A stretch of DNA of 64,000 nt from Chiridota heheva (Eukaryota > Echinodermata > Holothuroidea > Apodida > Chiridotidae): NCBI GenBank assembly GCA_020152595.1, contig JAIGNY010003782.1:812001-876000 (forward strand), in the 5' to 3' direction. Position 1 is the stretch's first letter; the number at the start of each line of letters is the position of its first letter. Below, in pieces: positions 1 to 11,345 of this stretch. Below the pieces are notes generated by a model, which was given only the letters and a program-made list of their open reading frames with translations, was not told the origin of the DNA and ran no database searches. Both the position numbers and the translations under genes were made by a program.

Positions 1-376
1 ATTACATTTTAATTTCAAATTTGATATAATCATGGTTGATGACAAATTGTCTTGCAATTAACATCAAGTTAAAAAAATATAGCTTTTAAGTTTTGACAGA
101 AAAGGGAGTAGAAAACATTTTTACAAAGAAAACACATACTTTTGCAAGAATACAAAGTTGATGTCACTTCCTGTTCTGGTATTTCTGCTAAATTAATTTG
201 TTTTTAAAAATGTATTAAAGTTCCAAGGTCCCCCTCCCCTCCTTTTTAGAAAGCACATGATCCCCCTCTCCCCTCTTCTCCCCTTTAGAGAGCACACGAT
301 CCTGCTTCTTATCTTTTCTTGCCAAGCTTTGAAGGATTGAGTCACAATTAACCTCATTTATAATAGACTTAATTAC

Positions 377-454
377 CTTAACATTATCAAGTCTTGCCAA
401 GGATACCAGGACCTCAAAGATTTCTTCAAAGAATTCTTCACTTGGTAGATAAAT
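377..454 (-). CDS. ABCA2-like: ABCA exon s: ECD2, leftmost exon in the window
   Basis: Acceptor gttttcttcttcag at 455, donor TTAAG|GTAATT at 376; 78 bp, phase 0 in and out. It encodes IYLPSEEFFEEIFE and SLARLDNVK. In ABCA1 the sequence NNVK is followed by VWFNNKGWHA, which should therefore begin the next exon beyond position 1. I found no such exon in 1-376. The call rests on splice sites, phase, position and the DNVK end. Confidence 0.72.
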
Positions 455-545
455 CTGAAGAAGAAAACACATTGAAAGGTTTAAAATAACATAAAGCAAT
501 TTATACATCTATATATCAACATGCTATTGAAATATGAATCACACA

Positions 546-1420
546 ATGTATAAGATTAGTTCAGTGGTCAAGCAAGTTTATTCTATATGAAAGAGGACTT
601 CTAAAGAAACAAATTGGTGAAGAAAGCATTCAAAAATCTTATTCCATTAAGAAGATATTTAGGTTTAAAGTTTGGTATCACGTGTGTAGAAATGACTTAA
701 ATCAGACTAGTTGTGATGTCATAGCCTCAGATTCCTCAAAGTCTTTATGTATTCTATCATATTTTGTCCTGCGATTTTGTGGCTTATAATCCATGGGATA
801 TGTCAAAAAAGTAGTAAAACTGAATCTAGGAAGGGTACTTACAATATTATACCATCTGAAGAAAGTTCGAGGAAAAATAATCTAAATAGTGAACAAAAAT
901 AATAAACTTTCTTTAAAATACATTAACAATTGTTAAGAATGCGAGGATAAAGATGCTAACTTTCCATAGTAGACTTACTACACCAGTCACTTTTACATAG
1001 ATAAGTTTGTTTGTTTGATGAGGTCTTAACGGCACCACGACAACGAAGGTCAAATTGTGCCTGAGAGGTCAGATCATTTTAGAGGTAGGAAGGAAAGAAA
1101 CCAGGGGAAGAATGAGAGAAATTCAAGAACAAAAGCCAGAAAGCTGTGATCGAGAGAGGAGGTGCATGGGTAAAACAAAAACAAAGTAGAGAGGGGGTGG
1201 AAGAGGAGAATTAAATATGGTTGTAGAGGGAAGCATGATGAAGAAAGGAGATCATTTTATCAGGAGGATTTTTCTGGGAGAACTCAGCAAATGAGTTGTG
1301 GGGAGCGAGGGAAGCTCTGGGAAGGTTGTACAAGGGGCAAGCAAGGAGAACGTGTTGAAGACAGAGCTATAAACTTGAACACCTCCATAACCTTTCTTGT
1401 ATATCATATGCTTGTGACAT
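546..1420. mobile_element. Fold-back MITE (TTAAAGG ends), split by a non-LTR element
   Basis: The left arm (about 546-720) and right arm (about 975-1005 and 1358-1420) match the inverted arms of the copies at 28.26, 33.92 and 49.57 kb. The right arm is interrupted at 1006 by a non-LTR 3' end and resumes at 1358 with aagacagagct. No protein is encoded. Confidence 0.7.
1006..1357 (-). mobile_element. 5'-truncated RNase H-type non-LTR element, 3' end (copy 1)
   Basis: On the plus strand it starts with (TTTG)n and TGATGAGGTCTTAACGGCAC, i.e. on the minus strand it ends GTGCCGTTAAGACCTCATCA(AACA)n. It is shared with about nine other sites in the window and is nested in the MITE right arm. Only 3' UTR and the very end of the RNase H region are present. 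Confidence 0.85.
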
Positions 1421-1428
1421 TTTAAAAG

Positions 1429-1960
1429 TTTATCCCTATTATCATTTTTGGGTAGAACAGGAAAGGGTTAAGTGGCATTCCACTGTTACCAGCAGCAGCA
1501 TGGTGAGGGTAGAATAAGTGGAGGTAAAAAAAGTGGGGATGGGGGATTAAGGGGGAAAATTTGACACACATGGCTGATGCATTTCATGAGAAGGTTTAAC
1601 ATTTCCATATACTGTTTACATGGCATAACTGAAGCAATAATATAGACTAAATCATAAAATAAGAATATGAAGGAGAATTTTTTAGAAAATTGGGGGCAGG
1701 GAGTAACAACTGCCTCATACCCCCTTCAAAAGGTTATCCTTATTATCATTTTTGGAAGGGGCAGGAAAGGGTTAAGTGGCATTCCACTGTTACCACCAAC
1801 CAGCAGCATGGTTATGGTGAAATAAGTGGGGGTAAAAAATTGAGGGGGTAAATTTGACATTCACGGCAGATGCATTTAATGAGAAGGGTTAACTGTTTAC
1901 ATGGCATTAATTAAGAAAGATTTAATAATATAAACTAAATCCTAAATCCCCCCCTCCCTC
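1429..1960. repeat. Tandem duplication of a ~298-bp intron segment
   Basis: Both halves start with TTATCC-TATTATCATTTTTGG, share AGGAAAGGGTTAAGTGGCAT and end near ATATA-ACTAAATC. Divergence is moderate with small indels. The segment sits between exons r and s and shows no coding signal. Confidence 0.8.
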
Positions 1961-2308
1961 CCTGTGGCCACGCTGCTGGTACTACTGATGGTTTAATGCT
2001 TACTGTACTGTATTTCAACAAAAAAAGGTTTAATCTTAAAAGTGTTCTACAACAATATCCACCTGTCCTGTATTCTTAACGCATTGGCGCTACCCGTTTT
2101 TTTCCCCCACATAACGGGTGCCATACAATTAACTTGCGTTTTCCTTACCAAAAAAAAAATTAAAAAAATTGACAGACAAAAATTTGGAGAGGATTTCTGT
2201 ACGTATATTTGACAGACATCAATAACAGGTGTTTCGAAACCTTTACCTCTACAGAAAATGTCATTAAACCTAGAGTACTGCAAAACCTCAGATGCACAGA
2301 ACACTTAC

Positions 2309-2447
2309 ATCTGTATCTTCATCCCCGCACCATTTAAGATCAGCCAGGGTGTCATTCAAGTCCTTCCACATGTCCACTAGGGCAGAGATATTTTCACCCT
2401 CAAGAGAGGCTAGGTCATTCTCAATCAGGAAGTTGAAGCCACCAAAT
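2309..2447 (-). CDS. ABCA2-like: ABCA exon r: ECD2 middle
   Basis: Acceptor attttaaacag at 2448, donor ACAGAT|GTAAGT at 2308; 139 bp, phase 2 in, 0 out. With the AG left by the previous exon the first codon is Arg, giving RFGGFNFLIEND, equivalent to FRYGGFSLG in ABCA1. The rest (LASLEGENISALVDMWKDL, LKWCGDEDTD) is divergent, as is usual here. A CR1/L2-like fragment lies about 60 bp upstream of the acceptor in the opposite orientation. Confidence 0.85.
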
Positions 2448-2507
2448 CTGTTTAAAATGATAAAATATGATGAAGAAAATATTAATTTTGCAAAGCTAAG
2501 CTATATT

Positions 2508-3470
2508 TAACAAACTTAGACTTAATGACACCAAAACTGAATTTTTGATCATTTCATCAAAAAAACAAATGCATTCCATCAAGTCCATTGATTTGAGGAT
2601 CGGTGGGTCTGTGATTGTTCCGTCATCATTCGTTAAAAATTTAGGTATCATGTTTGAACCTTGTATGAATATGAATTCCCAGATCTCTTCAATATGTCGT
2701 ACTGTTAATTTTCATTTGCGTATTATTTCTAGAATCAGACGGTACATTGATCAAAATACTTGTGCTCATGCAGTGCGATCTCTCATCCTTTCTCGGCTGG
2801 ATTATGGCAACTCCCTGCTTGGTGGCATATCACGTGAAAACCTTCAATGCTTGCAAAGACTTCAAAATCGTGCAGCGCGCATGATTTTTTGTGTTGATAG
2901 ACGTACAAGTGCTTCCCCCCTCTTACGTGTTCTTCATTGGTTGCCCATCCAGCAGAGAGTCGATTTCAAGATCTTACTGCATGTGTACAACTGCATTAAA
3001 AAAAAATGCGCCTTCATACCGTCAAGATTTGCTGCATATATATGAGCCTGGACACGTTGGTCTTAGATCCGCCAACAAGGATGTCACTCGCCTTGTAGTG
3101 CCAAGAACTAACCGTGTTAGTGGGGACTGCGCCTTTTCTGTCCTGGGACCACGTTTGTGAAATAATCTACCTACTGCAATTCATCAGGCTCAAACTGTTT
3201 ATACTTTTAAGAAGGCCCTTAAGACTCATCTTTTTCCTACTCATTAAATTTTATGCTGCCTATAATATTTAATTTCTTGTTTTATTTATCTAGTTTTTTA
3301 TTTTATTTCTTACCAATTCTTTTATGCTTTTATATTGTCCTGCAAATGATTTTTTAAAATTTTGATATTGTGTATTAAAAGTTTGTCTATGTATTATCAA
3401 TTTTATTGTAAAGCGCTTCGATCCACGGGAGAGGCGCTATATAAATAAGTTCAATAATAATAATATATTA
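2508..3470 (+). mobile_element. CR1/L2-like non-LTR retrotransposon fragment (RT C-terminal end and 3' UTR)
   Basis: The translation has LNDTKTEFLI, SLILSRLDYGNSLL, LQRLQNRAARMI and LRVLHWLPIQQRVDFKIL, typical of the C-terminal third of CR1/L2-type reverse transcriptases. It continues, after a frameshift in the A-run at 2998-3006, to VPRTNRVSGDCAFSVLGPRL and FKKALKTHLF. A stop replaces a conserved Trp near 3157. The 3' UTR carries the usual AAGCGCTT...GCGCTATATAAAT signature and an (AAT)n tail. It is dead, and in opposite orientation to the host gene. Confidence 0.88.
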
Positions 3471-3724
3471 GTTTCAGGGGATTAAAACTTTCAAGTAATA
3501 CCATTTTGTATCAAGCAGCTTCACCTCCGTTTGAATAGCAGGGGTATTTATGAGAGTTATCTTTCTATGCTGTAAATCTGCAATCTGGTCCATTGGCCAA
3601 AACACAGCTCATACAGCCAAAACTAAAGAAGCAACCTTACATTTTACGTGCTACCTATACCTCCTGAATTCATCTTTTCTTTTTAGCGCACCGTTAAAAA
3701 AACTTGTTTAAACTGGTCTAATTT

Positions 3725-5648
3725 CCATCAAACCTATCTTTAGCTCTGAATCCTACAGGCTCACCAGAGGTCCCAGGGTGAACGTATTTCCATCAAACCT
3801 ATCTGAAACCTACAGGCTCACCAAAGGTCCCAGGGTGAACGTATTTCCATCAAACCAATCTTTAGCTCTGAAACCTACAGGCTCACCACAGGTCCCAGGG
3901 TGAACGTATTTCCATCAAACCAATCTTTAGCTCTGAAACCTACAGGCTCACCACAGGTCCCAGGGTGAACGTATTTCCATCAAACCTATCTTTAGCTCTG
4001 AAACCTACAGGCTCACCAGAGGTCCCAGGGTGAACGTATTTCCATCAAACCCTTCTTTAGCTCTGAAACCTACAGGCTCACCAGAGGTCCCAGAATGAAG
4101 GTATTTCCATCAAACCTATCTTTAGCTCTGAAACCTACAGGCTCACCAAAGGTCCCAGGGTGAAAGTGTTTCCATCAAACCCATCTTTAGCTCTGAAACC
4201 TACAGGCTCACCAAAGGTCCCAGGGTGAAGGTGTTTCCATCAAACCCTTCTTTAGCTCTGAAACCTACAGGCTCACCAGAGGTCCCAGGGTGAACGTATT
4301 TCCATCAAACCAATCTTTAGCTCTGAAACCTACAGGCTCACCACAGGTCCCAGGGTGAAAGTATTTCCATCAAACCTATCTTTAGCTCTGAAACCTACAG
4401 GCTCACCAGAGGTCCCAGGGTGAACGTATTTCCATCAAACCCATCTTTAGCTCTGAAACCTACAGGCTCACCAGAGGTCCCAGGGTGAAAGTATTTCCAT
4501 CAAACCCATCTTTAGCTCTGAAACCTACAGGCTCACCAGAGGTCCCAGGGTGAAAGTATTTCTATCAAACCTCTCTGAAACCTACAGGCTCACCAGAGGT
4601 CCCAGGGTGAAAGTATTTCCATCAAACCTCTCTGAAACCTACAGGCTCACCACAGGTCCCAGGGTGAAAGTATTTCCATCAAACCTATCTTTAGCTCTGA
4701 AACCTACAGGCTCACCACAGGTCCCAGAATGAAGGTATTTCCATCAAACCCTTCTTTAGCTCTGAAACCCACAGGCTCACCAGAGGTCCCAGGTGAAAGT
4801 ATTTCCATCAAACCATCTTTAGCTCTGCTCACCAAAGGTCCCAGGGTGAAAGTGTTTCCATCAAACCTATCTTTAGCTCTGAAACCTACAGGCTCACCAA
4901 AGGTCCCAGGGTGAAAGTGTTTCCATCAAACCCATCTTTCAAAGCTCTCTGAAACCTACAGGCTCACCAGAGGTCCCAGGGTGAAAGTATTTCCATCAAA
5001 CCTCTCTGAAACCTACAGGCTCACCAGAGGTCCCAGGGTGAAGGTCCCAGGGTGAAAGTATTTCCATCAAACCCTTCTTTAGCTCTGAAACCTACAGGCT
5101 CACCAGAGGTTCCAGAATGAAGGTATTTCCATCAAACCTATCTTTAGCTCTGAAACCTACAGGCTCACCAAAGGTCCCAGGGTGAAAGTGTTTCCATCAA
5201 ACCCATCTTTAGCTCTGAAACCTACAGGCTCACCAAAGGTCCCAGGGTGAAAGTGTTTCCATCAAACCCTTCTTTAGCTCTGAAACCTACAGGCTCACCA
5301 GAGGTCCCAGGGTGAAAGTATTTCCATCAAACCCATCTTTAGCTCTGAAACCTACAGGCTCACCAAAGGTCCCAGGGTGAAAGTGTTTCCATCAAACCCA
5401 TCTTTAGCTCTGAAACCTACAGGCTCACCAAAGGTCCCAGGGTGAAAGTGTTTCCATCAAACCCTTCTTTAGCTCTGAAACCTACAGGCTCACCAGAGGT
5501 CCCAGGGTGAACGTATTTCCATCAAACCAATCTTTAGCTCTGAAACCTACAGGCTCACCACAGGTCCCAGGGTGAAAGTATTTCCATCAAACCAATCTTT
5601 AGCTCTGAAACCTACAGGCTCACCACAGGTCCCAGGGTGAAGGTCCAA
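3725..5648. repeat. 65-bp minisatellite, about 29 copies
   Basis: The unit contains TTTCCATCAAACC, TTTAGCTCTGAAACCTACAG and GCTCACCAGAGGTCCCAGG. Spacing between successive TTTCCAT motifs is 65 bp, with ~52-bp variants lacking the TTTAGCTC part. Positional variants (AGAGG, AAAGG, ACAGG) recur in blocks, suggesting higher-order duplication. It lies in the intron between exons q and r. The short open frames in it are repeat artefacts. Confidence 0.95.
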
Positions 5649-6250
5649 AGATCAGCCTCCCAAAGACCAAACTTCCCCAGCTCACATAAATGCCTATTTT
5701 GTACCATTCTAGGAATTAAATTTGCTTTTTGAAATTTTGAGGTCAAAGCTAGTAATTCTAATAAATTTCCAAAATATGTGGGATAATGAACTTATTTTTG
5801 CTTTAAAAAACAAAACCATCCGTGGCAGGAGGGTATGAGCTCACTCTCAAAAGGAATAGAAAGAAAGGCCTTGCTATCAGATTATAAAGAACAACACAAA
5901 TGTACCCCTTGGCCATCTTCACTAATTGACACCCAATTTTCACTGCTAAGCATCCCTTCCTTAGAAAATGTGTTACGTTTGGTTTGATTCTGATTATTAA
6001 TGGCACTGTCACAGCTAAAGATGTGTGTGTCATACAGGATTGAGGTGTGTAGATTCAAGTGTTAAAATCTATTTCAATTCTAAATCATTGTAAAATAAAC
6101 TTTGGGACAAAATCCCGTATACCATTCTTATACAATCATGGCCATTTTAAAACTATTGTTTTATATGAATCCTACTTTTTTAAACATTAGATCCACACAT
6201 TATGATACATCTCTTGTTTTCAACATTCAAAGATTCAAAAAAATATTCAA

Positions 6251-6430
<180 letters not shown>

Positions 6431-6570
6431 GATTCGATGATTTTCCTCTCACCATATGATTTTTCTCTCACCATCTCTCATTATATATACATACAACATA
6501 CATACATGCATACATACATACATACATACATACAGACATAGACATACATAGATATATATATATATATTAC

Positions 6571-6735
6571 CTCTGTAAGATCATATCTGAGGTAGTCTTT
6601 ATAATGTAATCGCTTATATTCCTGCTGGTCATATTTTGCACAATATCGGTGGTCGCAGAAATCATGTCTGGTGGCTGTGGACCCTCCGCCCCTTCATCAC
6701 AAATTTCAAACCCAAATGTGCAAGAGCAGGTGAGG
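6571..6735 (-). CDS. ABCA2-like: ABCA exon q: ECD2 cysteine-rich segment
   Basis: Acceptor cttctttatggtag at 6736, donor AGAG|GTAATA at 6570; 165 bp, phase 2 in and out. It encodes LTCSCTFGFEICDEGAEGPQ, then TTDIVQNMTSRNISDYIIK. The DILQxxTGRNxSDYLVKT block is diagnostic of ABCA ECD2. Compared with ABCA1, about 45 residues (the EEWTTAPVP stretch) are absent between this and the previous exon, so a small phase-2 exon may have been missed in 6736-9074. A decayed tandem copy of this exon follows at 7110-7345. Confidence 0.92.
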
Positions 6736-6839
6736 CTACCATAAAGAAGGAATCTTATAACATCACGTATTTCGATAAAGCTCTTCTGACAAGTTGTACT
6801 TCCGGAAATCTGTGGCTTTGTCTTGTTGGTCCAAGAGCA

Positions 6840-6887
<48 letters not shown>

Positions 6888-7080
6888 GAGCGGAACTATA
6901 TATATGCAACAATACACACAAACATACATACAAACATACATACATATATACATATATATATATATTGAGATGATTTTTCTCTCACCATATGATTTTTCTC
7001 ACCATCTCCCATTATATATACATACAACATACATACATGCATACATACATACATACATACATACAGACATAGACATACAT
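6840..7080. repeat. Second (TA)n and tacata tract (duplicated)
   Basis: (TA)n at 6840-6884, then a second copy of the sequence TATTGA-GATGATTTTTCTCTC and its TACATACA tract, matching 6361-6550. It marks the boundary of the tandem duplication that includes exon q. Confidence 0.9.
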
Positions 7081-7345
7081 AGTCCGCCGGATCATATCTC
7101 GCCGGAGAGAGTCTCTCCGTAGTCTTTATAATGTGTCGCTTATATTCCTGCTGGTCATATTTTGCACAATATCAGGTGGTCGTAAGGGAGAAAAAGATTC
7201 CCGGGTGAAATCATGTCTGGGGCTGTTGCCCCTTCATCACACAAATTTCAAACCTACAATCTGTATTTCCGATAAAGCTCTTCTGACAAGTTGTTTGAAA
7301 TCTGTCTGTCTTGTTGGCGGAAATCTGTGGCTTTGTCTTGTTGGC
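7080..7345 (-). pseudogene. Decayed tandem copy of ABCA exon q
   Basis: This stretch repeats 6571-6835 including the intron side: the codons for DIVQNMTSRNISDY are still legible between about 7110 and 7190. The donor side is replaced by an unrelated GC-rich stretch (7084-7118), the frame is broken, and about 30 extra bases sit at 7181-7206. The whole duplication runs roughly 6361-6835 versus 6900-7345, including the tacata-rich microsatellite. It cannot be spliced as the original exon. Confidence 0.85.
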
Positions 7346-8000
7346 AAAAAAATCCATCCCAGCTGGTAAATCAATACAGAGTGGAAACAACATAATTGAA
7401 AGATCTTTTGAATGGTGGCAACAACTAGAGATTAGTTCCAAGAAAATAGGCTACAAACCATGAAAATAGTCCAATTTTATCCCAATGGAATACAAATTAG
7501 ATTATTTTACAGCATTTTGAATCTTGAGGTCTTATAATAATAAATTCTGCAAATTTTTCTTTAATTTTATTACATCATAATAAGAAAATCGAAGAATTTT
7601 ATTACGTTCACTAATTCTTTTTTATTCTTTCACGAATTTTATAAGTAAGAGTGGGAGCAATTAAATATGACAACACTATTCTCCATCCTACCACAATTGA
7701 GCTTTAACAGAAAAAAACATTTTGTTTTGGACTTAAATTTAAAGAGGCCCATTAAAAATTTGGAGCTAGCTGTCCTCTTTCATGCATCACAAACTTTGCA
7801 TATATTATTAAGAATTCTTCAAACTTTGATTAATTGTAACTTGGAAAGTATGGAAAGTATAGAAGCTCTTGAAGTAATTAAAAGACTGTATTGTTCAGAA
7901 CACTTTCAGACTTTTCTACTAAAGCTTATTCCGCTGAGTATCAAATCTCTTCCTGTCCATATTAGTGCTGTCACATTATGGCTGTATTACATATCGATTA
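7346..8000. other. Intron stretch, no recognised gene
   Basis: AT-rich intron sequence between exons p and q. The only long frame is a plus-strand 119-codon ORF (7667-8026) with helix-like composition but no motif I recognise. The exon that would fill the ECD2 gap was not found here. Confidence 0.5.
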
Positions 8001-8009
8001 TCATGGAGA

Positions 8010-8120
8010 AAAATATCGCGATATAATGGTATATCGCGATATATTGGAATATCTAGATATATTGGTATATCGCGATATATTGGTATATTGCGATATATTG
8101 CTATATCGCGATATTTTTCA
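8010..8120. repeat. Palindromic ATATCGCGATAT tandem repeat
   Basis: About six units of GATATATTGGTATATCGC. Each contains the self-complementary ATATCGCGATAT, so the strand can fold on itself. TCGCGA is otherwise rare in this AT-rich window. Confidence 0.9.
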
Positions 8121-8459
8121 AGAAAACTGACTCACGACACAAATTGTTAATATCACTACTTGTTTATACTTATGTATGCATATGAATGATGAATGCAAGA
8201 ATACATATTAAATCAAACGCATGATATGTGTTAAAGGATTTCTTGCACCAAAAGAAACAGCGCATTGCAACATCTTATTGAAATATCATAAACACTACTA
8301 AATCCCAACCGAGTTCAAAATTTGAACGTGATTTCCCATTGACTTTTTTGGAATATGCTCGCTCGTGCGCGATGTGTGAATTTTTCTGTAAAAGCAGACC
8401 ATGTGATGCGCCTTATATTGGTTAAAATGACACCCTCACTTTTTGGTCCCCAGCTTCTT

Positions 8460-9068
8460 TAAGAAGGAGGGATTCTATATAAAGAGATTTCATAACATGA
8501 CTCTAATTTAACTGGAAGCCATTTTGCAGGGGAAGGCATTTGCACGTTGCATATTTCAAGGAGGGATTCTATATAAAGAGATTTCATAACATGACTCTAA
8601 TTCAACTGGAAGCCATTTTGCAGGGGAAGGCATTTGCACGTTGCATATTTCAAGCATCTGATCTTCACAACAGCTCAGTCACATCACACGAAAAAAAATA
8701 CAGACTTGGTCCTACTAAACATGCTAGCATGCGCTGGTGATGAAAAAACACGCTGGGCATGGAAACATGTGCTGGGCATATAAAACACGCACTGGTTAAA
8801 ATAAACTGGTTATGTTATTTAGAGACAAAATTACCCTCCAAGCACTTCAAGAAATCTAAATCAGTGGATTTAAAACACGTCTATTAGTGCAACCAATGGC
8901 ACAGCAAGATTCCAGCATAATTATCTTCCAAAAATAATTTGATATAACAACATGCAAATGTATGTAAGTTTGATTAAGTGTACAGCAGACGGCAGTGTTT
9001 TTTCCCCTACAAAATGGCAATGTAAACAAAGTCATGTGACTTCATGAAGTCAGCTAAAACATCCTTAT
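8460..9068. mobile_element. Interspersed element shared with 53.75-54.44 kb, with internal duplication
   Basis: Segments CTATATAAAGAGATTTCATA...CAACTGGAAGCCATTTTGCAG and CTATTAGTGCAACCAATGGC...AAAGTCATGTGACTTCATGA match the second copy in order. A ~100-bp part (8464-8563) is tandemly repeated at 8563-8655. The right end (CATCCTTATA) runs to within about six bases of the donor of exon p. No transposase is seen; probably non-autonomous. Confidence 0.75.
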
Positions 9069-9074
9069 ACTCAC

Positions 9075-9301
9075 CGTAAGTAATCTTCCTCCAAGCATCT
9101 TGCACCGATACCCACTTCAGAGATGATGCTCTCCTCGATTCTGCTTGCAAAAGTATCATTGGTGCTGTCCTTACCATAGAACACATACTTGGATGTATCG
9201 TAGATCCAGGGCACAAGGGGTAATGACTTGGGCTGTTCTACTGGCAGCCTCAGGGTGGCAAACAACATTGCAAACAGGATGAAAACAGCAGGCAGGATCA
9301 C
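9075..9301 (-). CDS. ABCA2-like: ABCA exon p: TM7 and start of ECD2
   Basis: Acceptor cttcttctcgtag at 9302, donor TTACG|GTGAGT at 9074; 227 bp, phase 0 in, 2 out. It encodes TM7 (VILPAVFILFAMLFATLRLP), then SLPLVPWIYDTSKYVF and, further on, GIGARCLEEDYL. The GxGTRC cysteine of ECD2 is conserved. The intron bases right after the donor (from about +6) belong to an interspersed repeat also found at 53.75-54.44 kb. Confidence 0.94.
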
Positions 9302-10437
9302 CTACGAGAAGAAGATGTAATTTTCACAATATCGGTATTAATGATTTTTCTGCAGTAATTCTTGTTAATGACTCTATGTGCTGAAAACATGCTGCGCCTG
9401 CAACTATATGTAACAAGTTCATTCCACAACATACATCATTTAGAAATTCCAAATTCGACGTAATACGCACCCTTACAAAAATAGAGTTGCCCTACTTTTT
9501 AGGCACAATGATATGCGAACTACACTGTGTTAACTGGTTCCATGATACTAGCCCCACCACTACAAAAAAATTGTGAGCGTCAGTCCCAAAATAAGCAAAT
9601 AATGCCATGAAACTTATCTTAAGTCTCTATATTATTCAAATGAATTAGGTCAGGACGCTTAATAGAACAGGGCACTTAATACGTCGAATACGGTAGGCAT
9701 TAATCAATGTTACAAAAGTCCTATGGAGTATTTGCATTGTTATTGTCATATATAGCAGAGCATATCTTGCCACCATCAATGTTTCATCACCCTTTTAAAG
9801 CTGTATCAGACAAATAGAGATTTTGATTCTCATGGTAATTACTAACTTATGCCTTGTTTTATAGCCAATGAAAACTAGGTTATTTGAACAATAAAAGCTT
9901 ATTTTGTTTCCGGATTCTAGGATCCATGCAGTCTGTGATCTATTTTAAATCAACTCTCTGATTGGTTGAAGGTAATCACACTAGGTACAATGTTAAGTTT
10001 ACAACGCAAATTCATCCAATGGATATTCATTGCGCATGCTTTACACTAATTGGTTATTTTTTTCAAGTAGGCGTGTCTTCTTCTAGCAATATAGAGCATT
10101 TTTTTAAATGTAGCTCAAGTAAAAGTTGAAAGTTGAGAAGTGAAGATTCACCAAATGATCTTTGTGAACTGATTTACTCTGTTGATTACTGAAAGATTAT
10201 ACGGGAAATCATATGTTTGTAAACTATCAACAGATTAAGAAAATAAATCCGTCGTACGAACTGTTTTAACAGAATTCATCAGGAATATTTTTTTTTTCCA
10301 TCTAGACGGATTAATGTAGAATCGCTAATATATCATTTGTGCGAATTACTTCAGAGTTTTGATCAATTTCTCTGAGTGGACAAAAATTTTGAGGGGATAA
10401 GATTTTGAACTTTCTCCGATGCCTGGAAATCCAAAAT
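9302..10437. other. Intron stretch without recognised features
   Basis: AT-rich, with several ATTGG/CCAAT boxes at 9865-10055 as often seen in degenerate DNA transposons, but no paired ends were found. Nothing coding. Confidence 0.5.
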
Positions 10438-10750
10438 TTAACATGGAGACCCATGCATTAAATTCCCACAATGCATAACCTTCAGTAATTGATTTAGTCC
10501 ATTTTTACAACAGTTGAATGTCTTAACAAAGCAAAAAAATGTATGTAAACTTTTCTCGTTTTTCATTCTGTTTTGTTTTTTATGCATTATAAAAAATGTA
10601 ACACAAAGATAATTTTTTGCTATTGTGTTTATATGCATATTTAATGCACAGTTCAAGAAAGGAATTTGCACCGGGAATGCTGGCCAAAGTCCTTTGCTCC
10701 GTGCATTAAGTACGCATATAAACACTCTACTTCAACATTAATCTGTAAAC
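10438..10750. repeat. Palindromic interspersed repeat (inverted relative of 47.04 kb)
   Basis: Contains GTTTATATGCATATTTAATGCAC and, 70 bp on, the inverted GTGCATTAAGTACGCATATAAAC, so it can form a long hairpin. The reverse complement aligns with 47035-47175, including GCAAAGGACTTTGGCC. Likely a small non-autonomous DNA element. Confidence 0.7.
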
Positions 10751-10794
10751 ATGTACTAGTCAATGTGTGCAAATAAATAGTGATCCTGTCAATC

Positions 10795-11345
10795 AGCAAC
10801 AACCAATCAATGTGTGTCTGTCAATGTGCCAGTCAACAACATGTGCCAATCAACAACATGTGCCAATCAACAACACGTGCCAATCAACAACACGTGCCAA
10901 TCAACAACACGTGCCAATCAACAACGTGCCAATCAACAACATGTGCCAATCAACAACACGTGCCAATCAACAACGTGCCAATCAACAACGTGCCAATCAA
11001 CAACATGTGCCAATCAACAACATGTGCCAATCAACAACACGTGCCAATCAACAACATGTGCCAATCAACAACATGTTCCAATCAACAACGTGCCAATCAA
11101 CAAACGTGCCAATCAACAACACGTGCCAATCAACAACATGTGCCAATCAACAGCGTGCCAATCATCAACGTGCCAATTAACAACAGTCAACAACATGTGC
11201 CAATCAACAACATGTGCCAATCAACAACATGTGCCAATCAACAACATGTACCAATCAACAACATGTAACCAATCAACAACGTGCCAGCCAGTTTGCCAAT
11301 CAAGTCAAATGGGTAATCAACTAATTGTGTCAATCAACATGGCAT
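10795..11345. repeat. CCAATCAACAACATGTG minisatellite (~15-19 bp)
   Basis: More than 25 units of GCCAATCAACAAC followed by ATGT, ACGT or GT. Isolated units reappear at 11550-11695. Three overlapping plus-strand frames of 137-177 codons result from the repeat and are not genes. Confidence 0.95.

Noticed and set aside
2047-2304. 85-codon minus frame just downstream of exon r
   Set aside because: It overlaps the exon r donor and lacks any ABCA similarity; the next true ECD2 exon is at 377-454.
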